64,000 nucleotides of DNA. Source: Rhypophila decipiens (taxonomy: Eukaryota; Ascomycota; Sordariomycetes; Sordariales; Naviculisporaceae). The stretch lies in assembly GCA_033297075.1 (NCBI GenBank), contig MU858045.1, positions 744,001-808,000 of the forward strand, in the 5' to 3' direction. A program made the translations under genes and the position numbers. Under the pieces are notes generated by a model. That model was not told the origin of the DNA. It did no database searches and was given only the letters and a program-made list of their open reading frames with translations. This document shows, piece after piece, positions 23,589 to 36,300 of this stretch. Position 1 is the first letter of the stretch, and every line of letters begins with the position of its first letter.

Positions 23589-25989
23589 TCAACAAAAGAA
23601 TTTATACCCCCTCTTCCAAAGCGGCCAATTCGCCTTCTCGTCGTACTCCTGCGCCAACAAGATGGGCAGGTTAAAGTCGCGCCGTCCAGTATCGATATCC
23701 ATATCCTCAATCTTGACGACTTTGGTGCGAAACCAAAACTTGTGTCCCAAATAAAAAGCCGCCACTATGGGCACGCAAAGATACTGCAAGAAGAATCCAA
23801 TGACTGTTTCTCGTGGGGTCGGATCAGGCGGGTAGATGACTGGCGGACCGTCGATTGAGTTGATTCCCATTCCCATTCCCATGTCTTCTCTTCCTTCTCC
23901 GCCGCCATGGCTAGCAAGATTGTTTACCACCGAAGAGGCAGCAGTATCGGGTGGTAACATCTTGGGAATCGGCCAGGCCGCAGTCCAAAACTGCGCAACA
24001 AGGACAATAAAGTTGAATATCAAACCGATCCAACTCCCCGCCAGACCAGCCTGCGACCGGAACGCAAGCTGGTTAAGTGTTCGCCCTTTCGCCGCCCAAG
24101 CTTTTCGAAACCGAATATGGCACAGACAGATCGAGCCCCACGTAAAAATAGACGACAACCCGCTCACAGCGAGCAGCCAGTTCAGAACATCAGATTGCTC
24201 CTTCAAGTCGGCCAGGTAGCCTAGCAGACCGACGAGCATAGCCACCAGGATCGCCACCAGCGGTCTACCTCTTCGATCGACATACCCCAGTATTTTCGGA
24301 GCCTGCCGCTGGTCAGCCAGCGCAGCCAAAGTTCGCGAGCTGCCAAAAACAGCGCTGTTGCCGACCGACAAGACGGCCACGAGAATAACGCTGTTCATCA
24401 CCCCCGGGAGGACATCGATCCCGGCACTTTCAATCGCAATCACAAAGGGCGAGGCCGACGCGTCAGCCATGCTTTTTGCGCCTAGCAATTCCGGGTGGTT
24501 GTAGGGGACCAACAGGCCGATCAAGGTCAGCGCGACGACATAAAACAATGTAATCCTCCAAAAGACTTGTTTTATCGCTGTGGGTAAGGATTTCCGTGGA
24601 TTGACGGCTTCGGCGGCCGCGAGACCGACCAGTTCGGTTCCCGTAAAGGCGAATGCTGCCGAGACGAATACGCTGCATAGGCCTTTGAACCCGTTGTGGA
24701 AGGCCCCTGGGTTGGTCCAGTATCGACCGCCTATGTACCCGTCGTTGGGGAAGCCCCCTATGTTTATTACTATGCCTAGGAGACTTTGAGGGAAAAAAGA
24801 TTGTTAGGTTTTTAGTTGGGCGGGAAAAAGGGGGGCAAGACTTACATGAACCCTATTACAGCTGTGATTTTTACAATGGCAAACATGAACTCTGCCTCTC
24901 CGTAGCCTTTGACGCCAAAGAGGTTGATCACCACTATTGTTATCAGGAAAATGGTGACTAATAGGGCGCGGTGCATGTTGCTGTTCCAGTAGCCTACTGT
25001 TATGGAGGCTGCTATTATTTCGAGAGGTAATACGACTAGCCATTGCAAGGCGTAACTACAACGGACGCCAGTTAACTTGAGCTGCCTTGAAAAGGATAGA
25101 TGTTGAGATAAACTCACTTCCAACCCATGGCAAAGCCCCAAGCCGGGTCCAAGAATCTGGTCGAATAAGCCGAGAAGGAACCGGCCACGGGGAAGGTGAC
25201 TGCCAGCTCGCCGAGGGCCTGGATGGTGCAGTACAGCATTACGCCGATGAAGCCATATGCGATGAGGAGCGACGCTGGGCCGCCAAGGTTGAGGGACTTG
25301 CCGGATGCGACGAACAGGCCGGTACCTTTTTTTCCATGTTAGTCGAGATGCTTTCTGGCGTGTTGTTTCGGGAGTTTTGGATCGGGCCGGGCCGGACCGT
25401 TAGGTGATTTATTCTTTCTTTGTCCAACGCGACGGTTGTGGCGTCGGGAACCATCAAGGTTGTGTTTCAAGCCGAGACCGTCCACTTTCACCCAACAGCC
25501 GGGATTGACGTTGACGACTTTGATTTGGTGACGAAGAGATTCAAGAAAATCAGGGGAAAAGGAGAGAGACCCCTGCTCACCGATAGAGCCACCAATGGCA
25601 ATCATCTGTAAATGTCTCCCCCTGAGCTCTCTGGCCAGCATGGTATTGGCGGTGCTGATGTTGGCGGCGTGCAAGTCAAAGTAATGGGGGTCATAATTCT
25701 GGTTTGAGTGGTCCCTCGATGATCGGATGCTCTCGAGCTCGTCGATTCCCAAGCTGGATCCTCCTCGGCCTCCTCCCATCCTATTGTCGTCATCCACGCT
25801 CCCTGGGACGGGGTACTTGGGAAGTACCCGTCGGTGAGGGTCCCGTTTGAACGAGTCGAGCCATCTCCGGAAGGCGCTCTCGGGCTCGTCGTCGTAAGAT
25901 GGTCTTGGTGCGCTCCATAAGCTGCCTTGGGTGACCGAATCCTCCTTGATCCCAACCGAGCTCATCTCAATTCCGCGGTCTGGCGGCAT
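23589..25989 (-). CDS. Amino-acid permease, AAT/APC family
   Basis: Four exons (25989-25581, 25325-25118, 25055-24846, 24783-23589) with three GT-AG introns give 673 residues. The first intron is long (255 nt). It encodes a plasma-membrane proton-coupled amino-acid transporter. Seen: a polar cytosolic N-terminus of about 125 residues, then the family start HLQMIAIGGSIGTGLFVASG spanning intron 1, about twelve hydrophobic segments, the loop containing FTGTELVGLAAAEAVNPRKSLP, and a cytosolic tail ending in WPLWKRGYKFFC. The extracellular loop near 570-615 has a low-complexity MGMGMG stretch and looks longer than in yeast relatives. The substrate cannot be read from sequence; Gap1/Agp-like broad specificity is only a guess. 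All splice phases agree and the junctions restore conserved motifs. Confidence 0.93.
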
Positions 25990-28791
25990 CCTTGGCTCAT
26001 TAGGGTATGTTGATGTATGGGCAACGTGATTTAGTTATGGTATTGGACGCCAGCTCGTAATCGCATCCGAATTCCCTGGCTATCTCGACATGCCCCCAAT
26101 GGTACTATGGCAGTGCTCGTCGGTATGGATTGATAAAATATCAGGTTGTAAACGTCGTCCCAGACTCGTTGGCCTTGTCATTGCCAGTCAGTAGTTATTG
26201 GGTATCCATCATCGGACCTATTAGATCATGGCGTGGGACCTCTTGGGCGTCTGTCTTTAGGCGAACTCAGGTTCCTGCCAGAGTCGAACTTGGTGAACGA
26301 AGATGACAGCCGCGCGGGTGTCACGACAAATAGCCCACTCAATTGCCGTACAAAACGAAGCGGACATTGGAGTGAGGAGGGAGTTTACGAGTCAAATAAG
26401 GAGGGAGAAGATAACAAGAGGAAAAGAAATCCAACACGCCAACAGTCGAGCACTATGATCCAGCTGGGGGAGGCACGGAGGCTTATCCTGGCCAGTATGA
26501 TATGCTGTTGCTTATCACTGAGGCGCAAGTCCACAGCTACACGGATGGACGGCTGGGAGCTGCATCCCTCCCACCCATTGTCTTGTCACCCACTCAAACC
26601 AAGGAACCACGAGCAGCCAACCAGCAACGACACCCTCCAGCCCACAATCACCCGCCATGCTGGGACAGCTGTGACCCTATTTGACGGGACGAAGCGATGT
26701 GCGACAGGGGTCTGCCCGGTGATGATGTGTTGTGTTGAAGAAATACTGCATGCTTTAGTGAAAAAGAACTGCCGTGCTGTCTGCAGTGCAGCCCGACATT
26801 TGATGAGCGATTGACCACCAGGTTCACAAAGCAGTGTATCGGCGATGAGGATATGGGGTTAGCCTGTCCACTCTAGTCGCCGTCGGCAAGAAGACCCATG
26901 AAAGAAGTGAGAGACTTTTGCCTTCCTCGGGTCAGAACCACCGGCGAGACAGCACACGGTGGCACAGAAGAGGCACAGAAGATATGTCCCTTCCTCCGCA
27001 AGGCGGAACGGTCAAAGACTGGGGGAGCTGGAAAGGTGGGGGTGGGCCGCTGCTGTGGGGCGGGGATACACCGCTGTGACAGTGCAGCACTGCATTGAAT
27101 GATGCCTAGCAAGCCTGGGAATAGCCGCTAGCTGGTTCTTTCAGCACGGGTATCTCTTCCATCCAGTCCTCCCACGGCGACGGAAACTCATACAACTTTG
27201 CGTGTTGGTGCAAAACCACCCGGACATGTTAATTTGTTCCGAATTGGAAATTGTTGCCAAGTTGGATGAAAGATAAAAGACGACTGCGCACTTCCATACA
27301 AGATCTTTATGACATCGAGACGAGCAGCAATCTGGGCCTCTTTCTCAGCTCTGAGAAATACAGCACACACCATCCATCATCTGTCTACATCGCCAACTTG
27401 GCGGCTGTCTGCCTAGTAAGCTTGATACATTAACCCGTCCATCCCGTCCTTCCAGAAGTGATGTCCATACACCCAATCTGTCAGTAATGATCACCAAGTC
27501 CAATCCCAATCTAGCACAACCAGGGAAACGAGCAACCTCGACACCCCTCCATCAGTCGAGAAATTCCACCTCCCATTTATGAAGTTTGTAACGGTATACA
27601 TACACAGAACGGGTCCATGCCGTCGTCGCGAGGCGATAAGACTGGTAGGATACGTCAAACTACATACCGGTATCACGGCTTTGTGTATCCTCAACCACAC
27701 ATGTCGTCCCAGCTATCCAGATAAAGAGGAGGGCCCCTCTTCTTACTGGTCCGTTGCTGTCCATAGGCATCTCTGCTGGTCCTATCAATATGCTGTGTTT
27801 CGTCAACCAGGGAACTTTCCTCGTTTTCACAAATAATCTCTCAGCCCGGGTACCGTCGTCATCGATACCTGGTATGCATTATGGCCGTATGGCATATGCC
27901 AACAATCCGGGATCTACCTGACAAAGTATAACTTTATTCTTCGAGTTACAGATCTCCGAACAGAGATACAAACCTGGCAGCTAGAAACCCATCCTTATCT
28001 CCTCGTCGTCGGTATCCATGGCACAAACGGCACATGATAGCCAACCCAGCCAGCCCATTTGCTCCCTTATACGGATACCACATCAACCACAGAAGGCCTC
28101 GCTCAAGAGGGTGATCATCAAACCGGAAACAGCTGGGTTTTGGTATTCCAAATACCGGTAGGCATACATAAGGCACGGTACAGAATGATCTTTCATATTT
28201 CCATCTCAATATACTTGAGAAATACTTGTGATCCGATTCTCCGACTTGATACCACCCAAGAAACCAGGGAACGGAATCCTTTGATTCCCATGAACAATTT
28301 CATAATTCATATCACATTCTGGTACCAAGACTGCTACCTAGCTCCCTGGTTCTGCTGGTAGTATATATTTCCGATCCCTCGTTCGCAAAATGTCCACGTT
28401 GCTTTCTCTCGTTACGGATATTCTGACCGGTCCCTCGTAATTCGATTGTGTCCTCTCAACGCCAATAGCCCACTTCACAAAAAGAGACCTGTTTTGTACA
28501 ATATAGTACATATTTACAGATAGGAGGCGGGTGATCCGTGAACATCTTGAAACTGGCAAGACAGAATCGATGCCAGCCACAAGAATGAAAACTAAAAGCA
28601 AAGCAGAAACAGCACAAACAAGCCCCAGTTTTCTTGTCAAAGAATGCTATCGGAAGTGCAAAACGAACACCTTGTACACAAAAAGTAAGTGATTGAACAA
28701 TTATGACACACCTCTCAAACACCTTTTCATAAACTATATACTCCAAAACCCCCCCTTTCCAAAATATTTCTCTCCCTAATCCTGAATCCCC
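25990..28791. other. 2.8-kb spacer between permease and mannosidase
   Basis: No gene is supported. The left part is the permease promoter (minus strand), the right part the 3' flank of the mannosidase gene. A 193-residue frame at 26233-26814 has no motif and was not accepted. Confidence 0.55.
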
Positions 28792-31189
28792 TCAAACCAT
28801 AATATTCCCCTCCAGATCCCTAGGCTTCCTCCTCCAGCCGGTACTAAACAAAGGCCCCATATCAAACCTCGGAAAGATATGCGCCTCAGTGTTGATAACA
28901 ACTTTATCAAGCGGGAGCAAATCATCCGGACTGAACAACAAGTAAAAATACTTGAGCGTCTCGGCCAGCCAAAAGCTCTCCATGTTGTCCCTCAACGTGG
29001 GCGGTATGACATTTGCATTTGACAGACTTGTGAAACCCCCTCCATCCTCGACAGCCGTGTAATTCATGAAACTTTTAAACATCTCCCACCCCCAGTCGCG
29101 GTATTTGGTTTCGCCTGTGATGCGGTACATGTAGAATAGGGATTCGACTGTCTCTGGTCGTTGGAGATTGTGCGTGTCGAGGGAGTGGACTTCAAAGTCC
29201 TTGCGCCATTCTGCTTCGGGGTCGGGGTCGAATTCCTCGGGTGCTTTGTGGGGCGCTGATTCTGGCAAGGGCGGGTTGCCAATGTTGAAATATGTAATTT
29301 CCGCAGCGAGACCGGTAGCCATAAACTTGTACATACCCCAGCAAGTCTGCATCAGCTCGCGGGCAAGCTGCATATCCGCCTCGTCCTGCTTAGTCCAGGT
29401 AGGCAGCTTGCGCGCTTCAGCCTCAGTGAGACCGCCCGTCGCGGCTAACGCAATGCTGCCCGGCATGAAGCAGACGAGGTGGTCCATTTTGGGTGAGAGC
29501 TCGCCCTCCAGACCGCTCGGCCGTTCACCGATGATGGTGAACTGCGACGGCTCGGTATATGTGACGAGGTGCTTCCGCACGCCCATCAGCGCCTCGCGCC
29601 ACATCTCTTGGTACACGGGCTCCTTCTTGTTGGTCTGGAGGTACTGCTTGATAAGATACTCATAGTACGAATCACCGCGGCTTCCGAGGCGGATGTTGTG
29701 CCCGTTGAATTTGCCCGTGGTTGCGTGGATGTAGATGGGCACCAGGCCATCCCTGGCGCCGTTGTCGTCGACCACCTGCATCACCTTCTCAGCCTTGTCC
29801 CAGAAGAGCTTCTCGCCAGTCAGTTTGGCCAGGTACTTGAACTCGAGCTGGAGAGTGGTGGTCTCGGCAGTGGATGAAGCACCTCCGTCGTCATGGGAGA
29901 GCAGCCCCTTGAGTTCCCCGATGTTGACACTCGCATATGGGATTCCTGATGGCGAATCAAAGGCAACTAGCAACCTGTCAGCCAGATCTTTGGCCTTCTC
30001 GAGGTACAGATCCTCGCCGGGCTTTCCAACATCGTCGTCGGATATTGGTGCCATGTTTGGAAACTCGGTCGAGAGGTAGTGAGCGGACAACAGTCCTCCC
30101 AGCATGCGAATTGTTGTCTCAAACGTGTTCACATCCTGGTCCTGTTCCCATGTAAGTGACGTGGAAAGCCACTCCCGAGCATGCTCCAGTCGGCTCGTCA
30201 GATTCATGAGCATCAATGTGTCCAATGAATCAATGATAATCCAGCCAAGGCCCTTGGGCGCCATATAACGGCCGGTCTTTGCGATGGGGTGAAACTCATC
30301 ATACCCTTTGAAGAGACATATGTCAGCCAAGCGCATCCTAAACTGCAGACAGGTGCCGGGACAGGTACTCACCCCATGCATATCTCGAGTAAGCATCCCA
30401 GCTCAACTCCATAGCCTCAACGACCCTCTCCCTCCTCTTGAGCCAATCGGCATTGCTCTTCCCCCTGCTGGTATCACTGCGCAACCATCCCCACTGATTT
30501 AATTTGACCTTTGCCTTTTCATGGTGGTCGTCAAACGAGCCGTTGAACCACAACAACCCCAACACAACAAGAAATAATAACCCAAAGACCCGTTTCCTCC
30601 GGAATATTGGCCGGGCACGACCCGAGGGCGGGTATGCGTACGGCTTGTCCTTGTACATGGGAAGTGCGCCCCTGTCTGGCCTTAGAAAACCGGTGACCTT
30701 GTCCTGTACTGATCCTCCCAAGCCGCTCCTGTGCTTGGTCGCGCCCGACGCCGGCCAGAGTCTATCCTCGAGTTCTCTTTGCGGATTTGTAAACGAAGGG
30801 ACATTTTTCGGTATATTGAAAGACATAGTATTATCGTCCGCCTCCTCTTCTTGTTCAAGTTTCTCCTTGTTGACAACAACGACGGCGCGGGGTGATGATT
30901 CTTCGTCTGCCTCGTTAGCAAAGGCCTGTCTTCCTTTCTCGAGAGCCTGCGCGCCGACCTCGGCTGCCTCGACTGCTACCTCGCGAATGTGTGCTGCGGC
31001 TGCTTGCGTCGCCTGGGAACCGACCTCGATGGCTTCGACGGCTTTTTCGCGGATCTGTTGTGCGGCTACCTGGGTCGCCTGAGTTGCTTGCGCTCGTAGG
31101 ATGTTGATGGCGGTGAATGCGCCGTTGTGGAGGTTGTTAAAGTTAAGGTTGTTCCTTCGGTGGATGTTGAAGGGATCCCGAACGTTCAT
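28792..31189 (-). CDS. mns1: GH47 class I alpha-1,2-mannosidase (type II membrane protein)
   Basis: Two exons (31189-30373 and 30305-28792; 67-nt intron) give 776 residues. The enzyme trims mannose from N-glycans in the ER/Golgi lumen. The catalytic domain occupies the C-terminal 500 residues: AYSRYAWGYDEFHPI across the splice, GWIIIDSLDTLMLM, TFETTIRMLGGLLSAHYL, the RPETVESLFYMYRITG block and the terminal acidic/His element NTEAHIFPRFD. A single membrane anchor (FGLLFLVVLGLLWF, about 204-217) follows an arginine-rich stop, so the N-terminal 200 residues face the cytosol. That tail carries a duplicated 22-residue amphipathic repeat. The start at 31189 is the first in-frame ATG; the frame stays open a further 33 codons upstream without an ATG, so an additional 5' exon is possible. 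Confidence 0.92.
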
Positions 31190-32071
31190 TGATGATTTTC
31201 GGGGGCGAACAGCATGCGTTGCGGCTGCTGCATGGTGGCCAAATGGTCCGAACTCTCCGAGCTTTCTTGGAGCTGCTGCGTCTGCCAATGACCAGGAAAC
31301 CGTGGCCAGGAGAAGGAGTCAAAGTTGAAGGCTCGAATTGTGGAGTGTGCTCAGATGGAGGGATGCGCGGGAGCTAGATTTTGGAAACAAAGATGGAAGG
31401 TGCCCCTGGAGCTCCAGGCGACACTGCAGCTGACACCTGAGCCGCTTGGAAAGCCCCTGTTCTTACCAAAGAGGACAGATTTGGGCAAGGCAGTACATAA
31501 AGGAAGTACAACTCAAATTGTTCGGGAAGCTATCCCAAAAATTTGGGATGGAAAGGTTCAGTTACAACATAAATTTCAATTGACCTAGAAGTACTTCTGT
31601 CCTCTTTCGGGCGTTTGATGCAACTTGCAAGCTGTTCTCCAGGTTTTAGGCGATCGATTGGCGATTTGGGTCTCCACTCAGTGACACACGTGCTAAAATG
31701 CCGCTGGCGGCCCGCCTGCCATGTGGAGCCGCTTGGCGTCATCAGCGACAAAAAAGCCCGAAGAGGACACCTGTGGCATCTGTCTCAGCCTTGTGGTTGG
31801 CCTGTCGTACAAAATAACAGAGTGTTTTGCCGTCCGAATGTTGTTGAATGCGGCGATTTGGCTCCCCATCACATCGCATCCAGGCTTCAACAGTGGCCCG
31901 TCTGCCTGACTACCTCAACCATGGCCATCTCCAGGGCGCGCACACTGGCTGTTCTATACCTCGGATACCTGATACCATCTCTTTCACCATTTGCCGGGTT
32001 ATCCAACTGCTTAAATGACTGACGATCGCCCGCCCCGCGATCCCGCTGAAACCTCCGATCATGGCCGCTGA
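31190..32071. other. Spacer upstream of the mannosidase gene
   Basis: Holds the mannosidase promoter and the 3' flank of the small putative gene to the right. No domain-bearing frame is present. This is the left edge of the accessory island. Confidence 0.5.
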
Positions 32072-32479
32072 CTAAGTAATCAGTACCTCTGGGTGTCTTG
32101 GCGTTGGATGTTGTTCCAGGACTGGGACAATCTGCGAGTTCGAAGATATCTCCGCCCCAAGATGGATATGGAGGAATTCTTCCGAGAAGTGATGGCGTTC
32201 TCTTTCGATATGTAATGAAAGACAGATTTGTGACGCAGGACAAGAAATCGTGGCCCTTGGTGCTGGTTGAGCTATTATAGTGAAGATGTCAGCTTCATCA
32301 CCAGGTTCTCGCCTTAGAACAATCGCTGAACAGGTCAGTATAGACTTACATCTTTCTTCCGCCTCGTCAAGTTCTTCGGTTTCTCCATGACGGAGGCATC
32401 CTAGACAGCAGAAAAGCGCCGAGGGAACCGCGAGCACAACTCCAACCAGAGCTATTATTGCTTCAGGGGAGAGGCCCAT
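32072..32479 (-). CDS. Putative small membrane-anchored protein, unknown
   Basis: I do not recognise this protein. It opens with a strong hydrophobic segment (PEAIIALVGVVLAVPSALFC, residues 5-24) followed by Cys-rich and acidic residues (LGCLRHGETEELDEAEER). A GTAAGT donor at 32349 and a TAATAG acceptor at 32272 define a 78-nt intron whose removal keeps the frame, giving 109 residues; without splicing it is 135 residues. The short N-terminal anchor and polar remainder resemble small lineage-specific fungal proteins found near ankyrin or HET genes, but this is only a resemblance. It could also be a chance frame: the second half has no composition typical of a folded domain. Confidence 0.4.
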   Translation of the reverse strand: MGLSPEAIIALVGVVLAVPSALFCCLGCLRHGETEELDEAEERCKSILTCSAIVLRREPGDEADIFTIIAQPAPRATISCPASQICLSLHIERERHHFSEEFLHIHLGAEISSNSQIVPVLEQHPTPRHPEVLIT

Positions 32480-32615
32480 TGTGTTGTTGACTTGTTCGGT
32501 GCAAAGTCTGAAATCAAGCCAAGCTGGATCCGTATCAGTTCTACCAGCGAGGCAATAAGAAATGTCTTGTGAGTTTGGAATCCATTGTGTTTATAATCAG
32601 ACTCGAATCCAGCCC

Positions 32616-33060
32616 ACTGATGGTTCTACTGAAGGAGCTCATACTGAGTTGGTACGTATCTACGTACCAGCCTTCTGGTTGTGCGAGTGCCCAATCATCT
32701 TGAGGCTGCACCGCGAGAAAATCCTTCTAGATGGGTGCATATATCCAGTACAGCTTTACTGATGGTTCTGCTGAAGGAGCTGGTACGTACTGGCAGTTCT
32801 GGTTGTGCGAGTGCCCAATCATCTGTGAGACTCAGCTGCATTGGGAGAAAAGCCTTGCGAGCTAGTGCATGTACCCAGTACAGCTTTCCCGCACCAAGTA
32901 CTTCTGGTTGTGAGATGGACAAATCAAAAGTCTGCATGCACTTACATTCACGCGCACCACTAGGCAACCCAACGATTGTAGACGCCACAAGTACATTTGT
33001 GCAAGGACCATCGGACAGCCCTGCCCGTGCAGCTTCTGGTTGTGCTATGAACCAATGGCA
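32616..33060. repeat. Degenerate tandem repeat, about 105-140 bp period
   Basis: The 11-mer TTCTGGTTGTG recurs at 32673, 32797, 32902 and 33034. The flanking blocks recur with it: GATGGTTCTRCTGAAGGAGC (around 32620 and 32761), GAGTGCCCAATCATCT (around 32685 and 32810) and CCAGTACAGCTTT (32745 and 32875). The first two units are well preserved and the last two are partial. In one minus-strand frame each unit reads through a motif ending AQPE or SQPE. Confidence 0.7.
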
Positions 33061-33142
33061 TCTCGTGAGGAAGGTGCTGCTGGTAAAGGGTGGACAGCTG
33101 GTTGCTGTGCTTGACACATGTCAATATGAGGGCGACTACCCG

Positions 33143-33196
33143 CACTGGACCTCTTTCCTTCACTGGACTTCTTTCCTTCACTGGACTTCTTTTCTT
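33143..33196. repeat. 18-bp tandem repeat, three copies
   Basis: Three consecutive copies of CACTGGACTTCTTTCCTT (33143-33160, 33161-33178, 33179-33196), with one substitution in the first and one in the third. It lies 112 nt upstream of the Clr5-ankyrin start, so in its promoter or leader. Confidence 0.85.
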
Positions 33197-33307
33197 CCTA
33201 CCAATCTAAGCTGTCACCCAACAAAGAAGTCCAACATTACCGAAATATCCCAAGCTTACGCTGGTTCACTGGCACAAACTCTTCTCGGCAAGCATTTCGC
33301 CTAAGTC

Positions 33308-36300
33308 ATGATGTCGTTGGATGTCCCGCGGTCCCGGTTAGGAGCACAGCGGCGCGCCGAGGATTGGGAGTCATGGAAGAGTTTGATTCGAGACAGGTTC
33401 CTCGTGAAGAAAATGGATGTGGACGCCATTACCGCGGAGCTGCATCACCGGGGTTTTGATATAACGTAAGATAAACTGCTGACGCTTTGGAACGTGAAGT
33501 ACTGACAGACATTCCGCTACAATAGAAAGCCACAGCTCGAAAATCGACTCACGTCGTGGGGGATTCGCAGGAAGCTCAAGCCGGAGATATGGCGTACGGT
33601 GAAGAGCGACATCGTGGCTCGGGTAGCGGACCGCAAGCAGTCAGTCGTAATCCTCTCGGGGCTACGTCTTCCCGCAGAGAAGATGGATTATGAGATGAAG
33701 CGGAACGAACTCGTTACCATGCGTCCAGGTTAGTGTCCGGTCTCGGTATCAGAAGGTCTGAGCGTTTTCTGACCGTGAAATCGATGCCCAGCTCCAAATC
33801 CAGAGGCTATTCCTGAGGACATCCGTCTCTACGTCTCCACTCCCCGCTCCTCGTCGACGGACTTAACCATTAGACCCGACTTGCCGGAAGACCTCCCCTG
33901 GCTCCAGTTCAGTAGAACCCATCTGCCAGCAGTTCTGGGGAGGATGCGATTCGCAGTGTTATCTGGCAAGACCATCACAATCCCAGCCACAGGGCACGTC
34001 GCAGACTCCTCACTGTCACAATTTGCGCATCAAGGTTCTATTGTGCTGTCGAAATCGGACCAATCGGCGTTATTTCCAGTTGTCCTTCAAAAGATTGTCT
34101 GGAGGAGTTTGGTCAACCTGATCGGATCCGAAAAGATCACCGTCCAACTCCTAGGCAGGAAGAGCATCGACTGTCTCGCTGCCCGCTTGGATTTGGCTCT
34201 TCCAGAGACCTATCGTGACGAGAATGTTTACCGCGTATCGATTTGGTCGGCGGACACTTCTCGGAAGTACAGGCCGAAGCCTTCAAAATTATTCTGTACC
34301 TAATCTCCAATCGCCTTATAATGGATCGGCCACGGTTTGTTTCGCGGGATACTTCAAGCTATCTGAAGGACGCGCAAACTCTCATTAGCCTCTGTCGCTT
34401 ATCCGGTCTCGCTGAGCGTCGAACGATCGACAATGTAGTTCGACGTTCTCGCACAAGTCCAACGCTGACGGCAATGGTAGACGCCATATTTGCAGCTGCT
34501 GTAAACACTGAGGCTGTGGATTTCGTGGAACACCTCTTGGCTATCGATGAGAGAATCCACCCTGAGAGAAAGATCGGGCTGGTACCGTACCAAGATATCT
34601 TCGGTCCAGAATGCTTTACTGAAAGAGGGAGTCCGCTACAGTTGGCGGTGGTGCGCGGTTCGATAGAGCTTGTCAAAGTTCTATTGGATCGAGGTGCAGA
34701 TATTCACCAAAGGATATCAACTTCTGCATATCCGTATCCCAGATTATCACTAACAGCTGCTGCTGCACTTCAACCTTCCCGTATACTCTCAAGAAAGACT
34801 GTAAAGCTGCTCGTCGAACGAGGCGCAGACATCAACGAAAACCAAACCCCACCATGGTCGGCCCGGGCATCATTATCACCTCTACATGCTGCTATCCTGA
34901 TGGGCGACACCGACCTCATCAAGTTTCTGGTAGCTACAGGGGCGCATGTAAATCACCGGCACATGGTGAAAGAATATGGACCACGACTACATGACTTTCT
35001 CTGGCATCCTTATAGACGACGACTACATGGCTTTATCTGGCATCCCTTCGACGGCGTCGTCTGCAACATGCACGATGTGGGATGCCTCGGAATCGCGACC
35101 TTGTTTGGCTGCTATATTGGTCATGCCAACCCACAGTCCACAGACCACCAGGAGCGCCAAAAGAAAGTGTTGGATCTGTGTCAATGGTTATTCAAAAACT
35201 TTCCCTCTTGTACAGACCTCTCTGGCTACGAGATTAAAGATGCTATGATCTTGGCGGCAGCTCAGGGCTACTCGGATGTCGTTTCGTTCCTCTATAGTCA
35301 GGACGCAGCATCACTAGACGCCGCGAGCGGCAACTTTTCTCCGATGATTGCGGCGGTAACGTTTGGAAACACCGATACTTGCCGTCTGCTGCTCAAATTA
35401 GGAGCCTCGTCAAGTCAGCACGAGATGGACCGCGAGTTCTTCGAAGCCAAACCTTACCTCCTCTTGTCCGGGGAACCGGACATCGAACCCGCAGTTGTGG
35501 CAGCCCCACCACCGCATCTGTTGCATATGGCTGTCGCTAGCAACTGCTGCGACATAGTGAAGCTTTTGATAGAGCACGGAGCCGATGTTGACGAAGTTTC
35601 CTGTAGTGATTGCTGCCGAGCGGCATCTCTGCTGGCCGCCAGGTAGGAAAACGGGATCCCGATTCCAGAGAAGCTCGCTCTCTCCGTTGCACCTGGCCAT
35701 ATTATTGGAGTACTGGGACATTGCAGTCGTCCTGGTGACCCTGGGAGCCACTCCTATGGCAAGTGAGCTGGTGGCAGCTACCAGGGGAGGCAGTTTGGAG
35801 CTGGTGAGTCAGCTGGTCAGAAGGGGCATTGACCAGAATGATGCCATCAGTGCGTTCCAGACCGCCCTGGTCCATGGCCATGGGGAAATCGCAGAAATAC
35901 TGTTCGAATCAGCTCATGGGGCATTGGATCTCGGGGGCATTCGATGGCTCCACAAGCAGCAATCGCCAGAAACCCAAGCCGACGACGGAGAGCGTAGCAG
36001 CTTGCTAGAGTGTGCCATCCTAAGTGGCTGGAGCAAAGCCATAAAGAAAGCTTTCTCCCTGGATACAACAACATACGATTCAGGCGCCCTCTGTGCGGCA
36101 GTTTACATGGCAGTTATCCAGCGTCGTCTCCCCGATGAGGACTATGTGCTTGGAGAACTACTGCACCGTCGAGATCAGGATATGGGGAGAAGTCACCAGG
36201 ATCCCATTTTGGAGAATACCGCATTAGCTTTGGCTGCCTGGCAGCAGCGCTTGCCGACTACTGGCACACCAGCCTTTTCCGCCAACGCAGCACTTTGCCA

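Noticed and set aside
26233..26814. 193-residue frame between permease and mannosidase
   Set aside because: Composition and lack of motifs indicate a chance frame.
31187..31288. Mannosidase start at 31288
   Set aside because: The codon there is TTG; the first in-frame ATG is at 31189. An upstream exon cannot be excluded but is not visible.
32695..33117. 140-residue minus-strand gene over the tandem repeat
   Set aside because: The repeated AQPE/SQPE motif is intriguing and reported as a finding, but there is no ATG-led model with consistent splicing, so it is not annotated as a gene.
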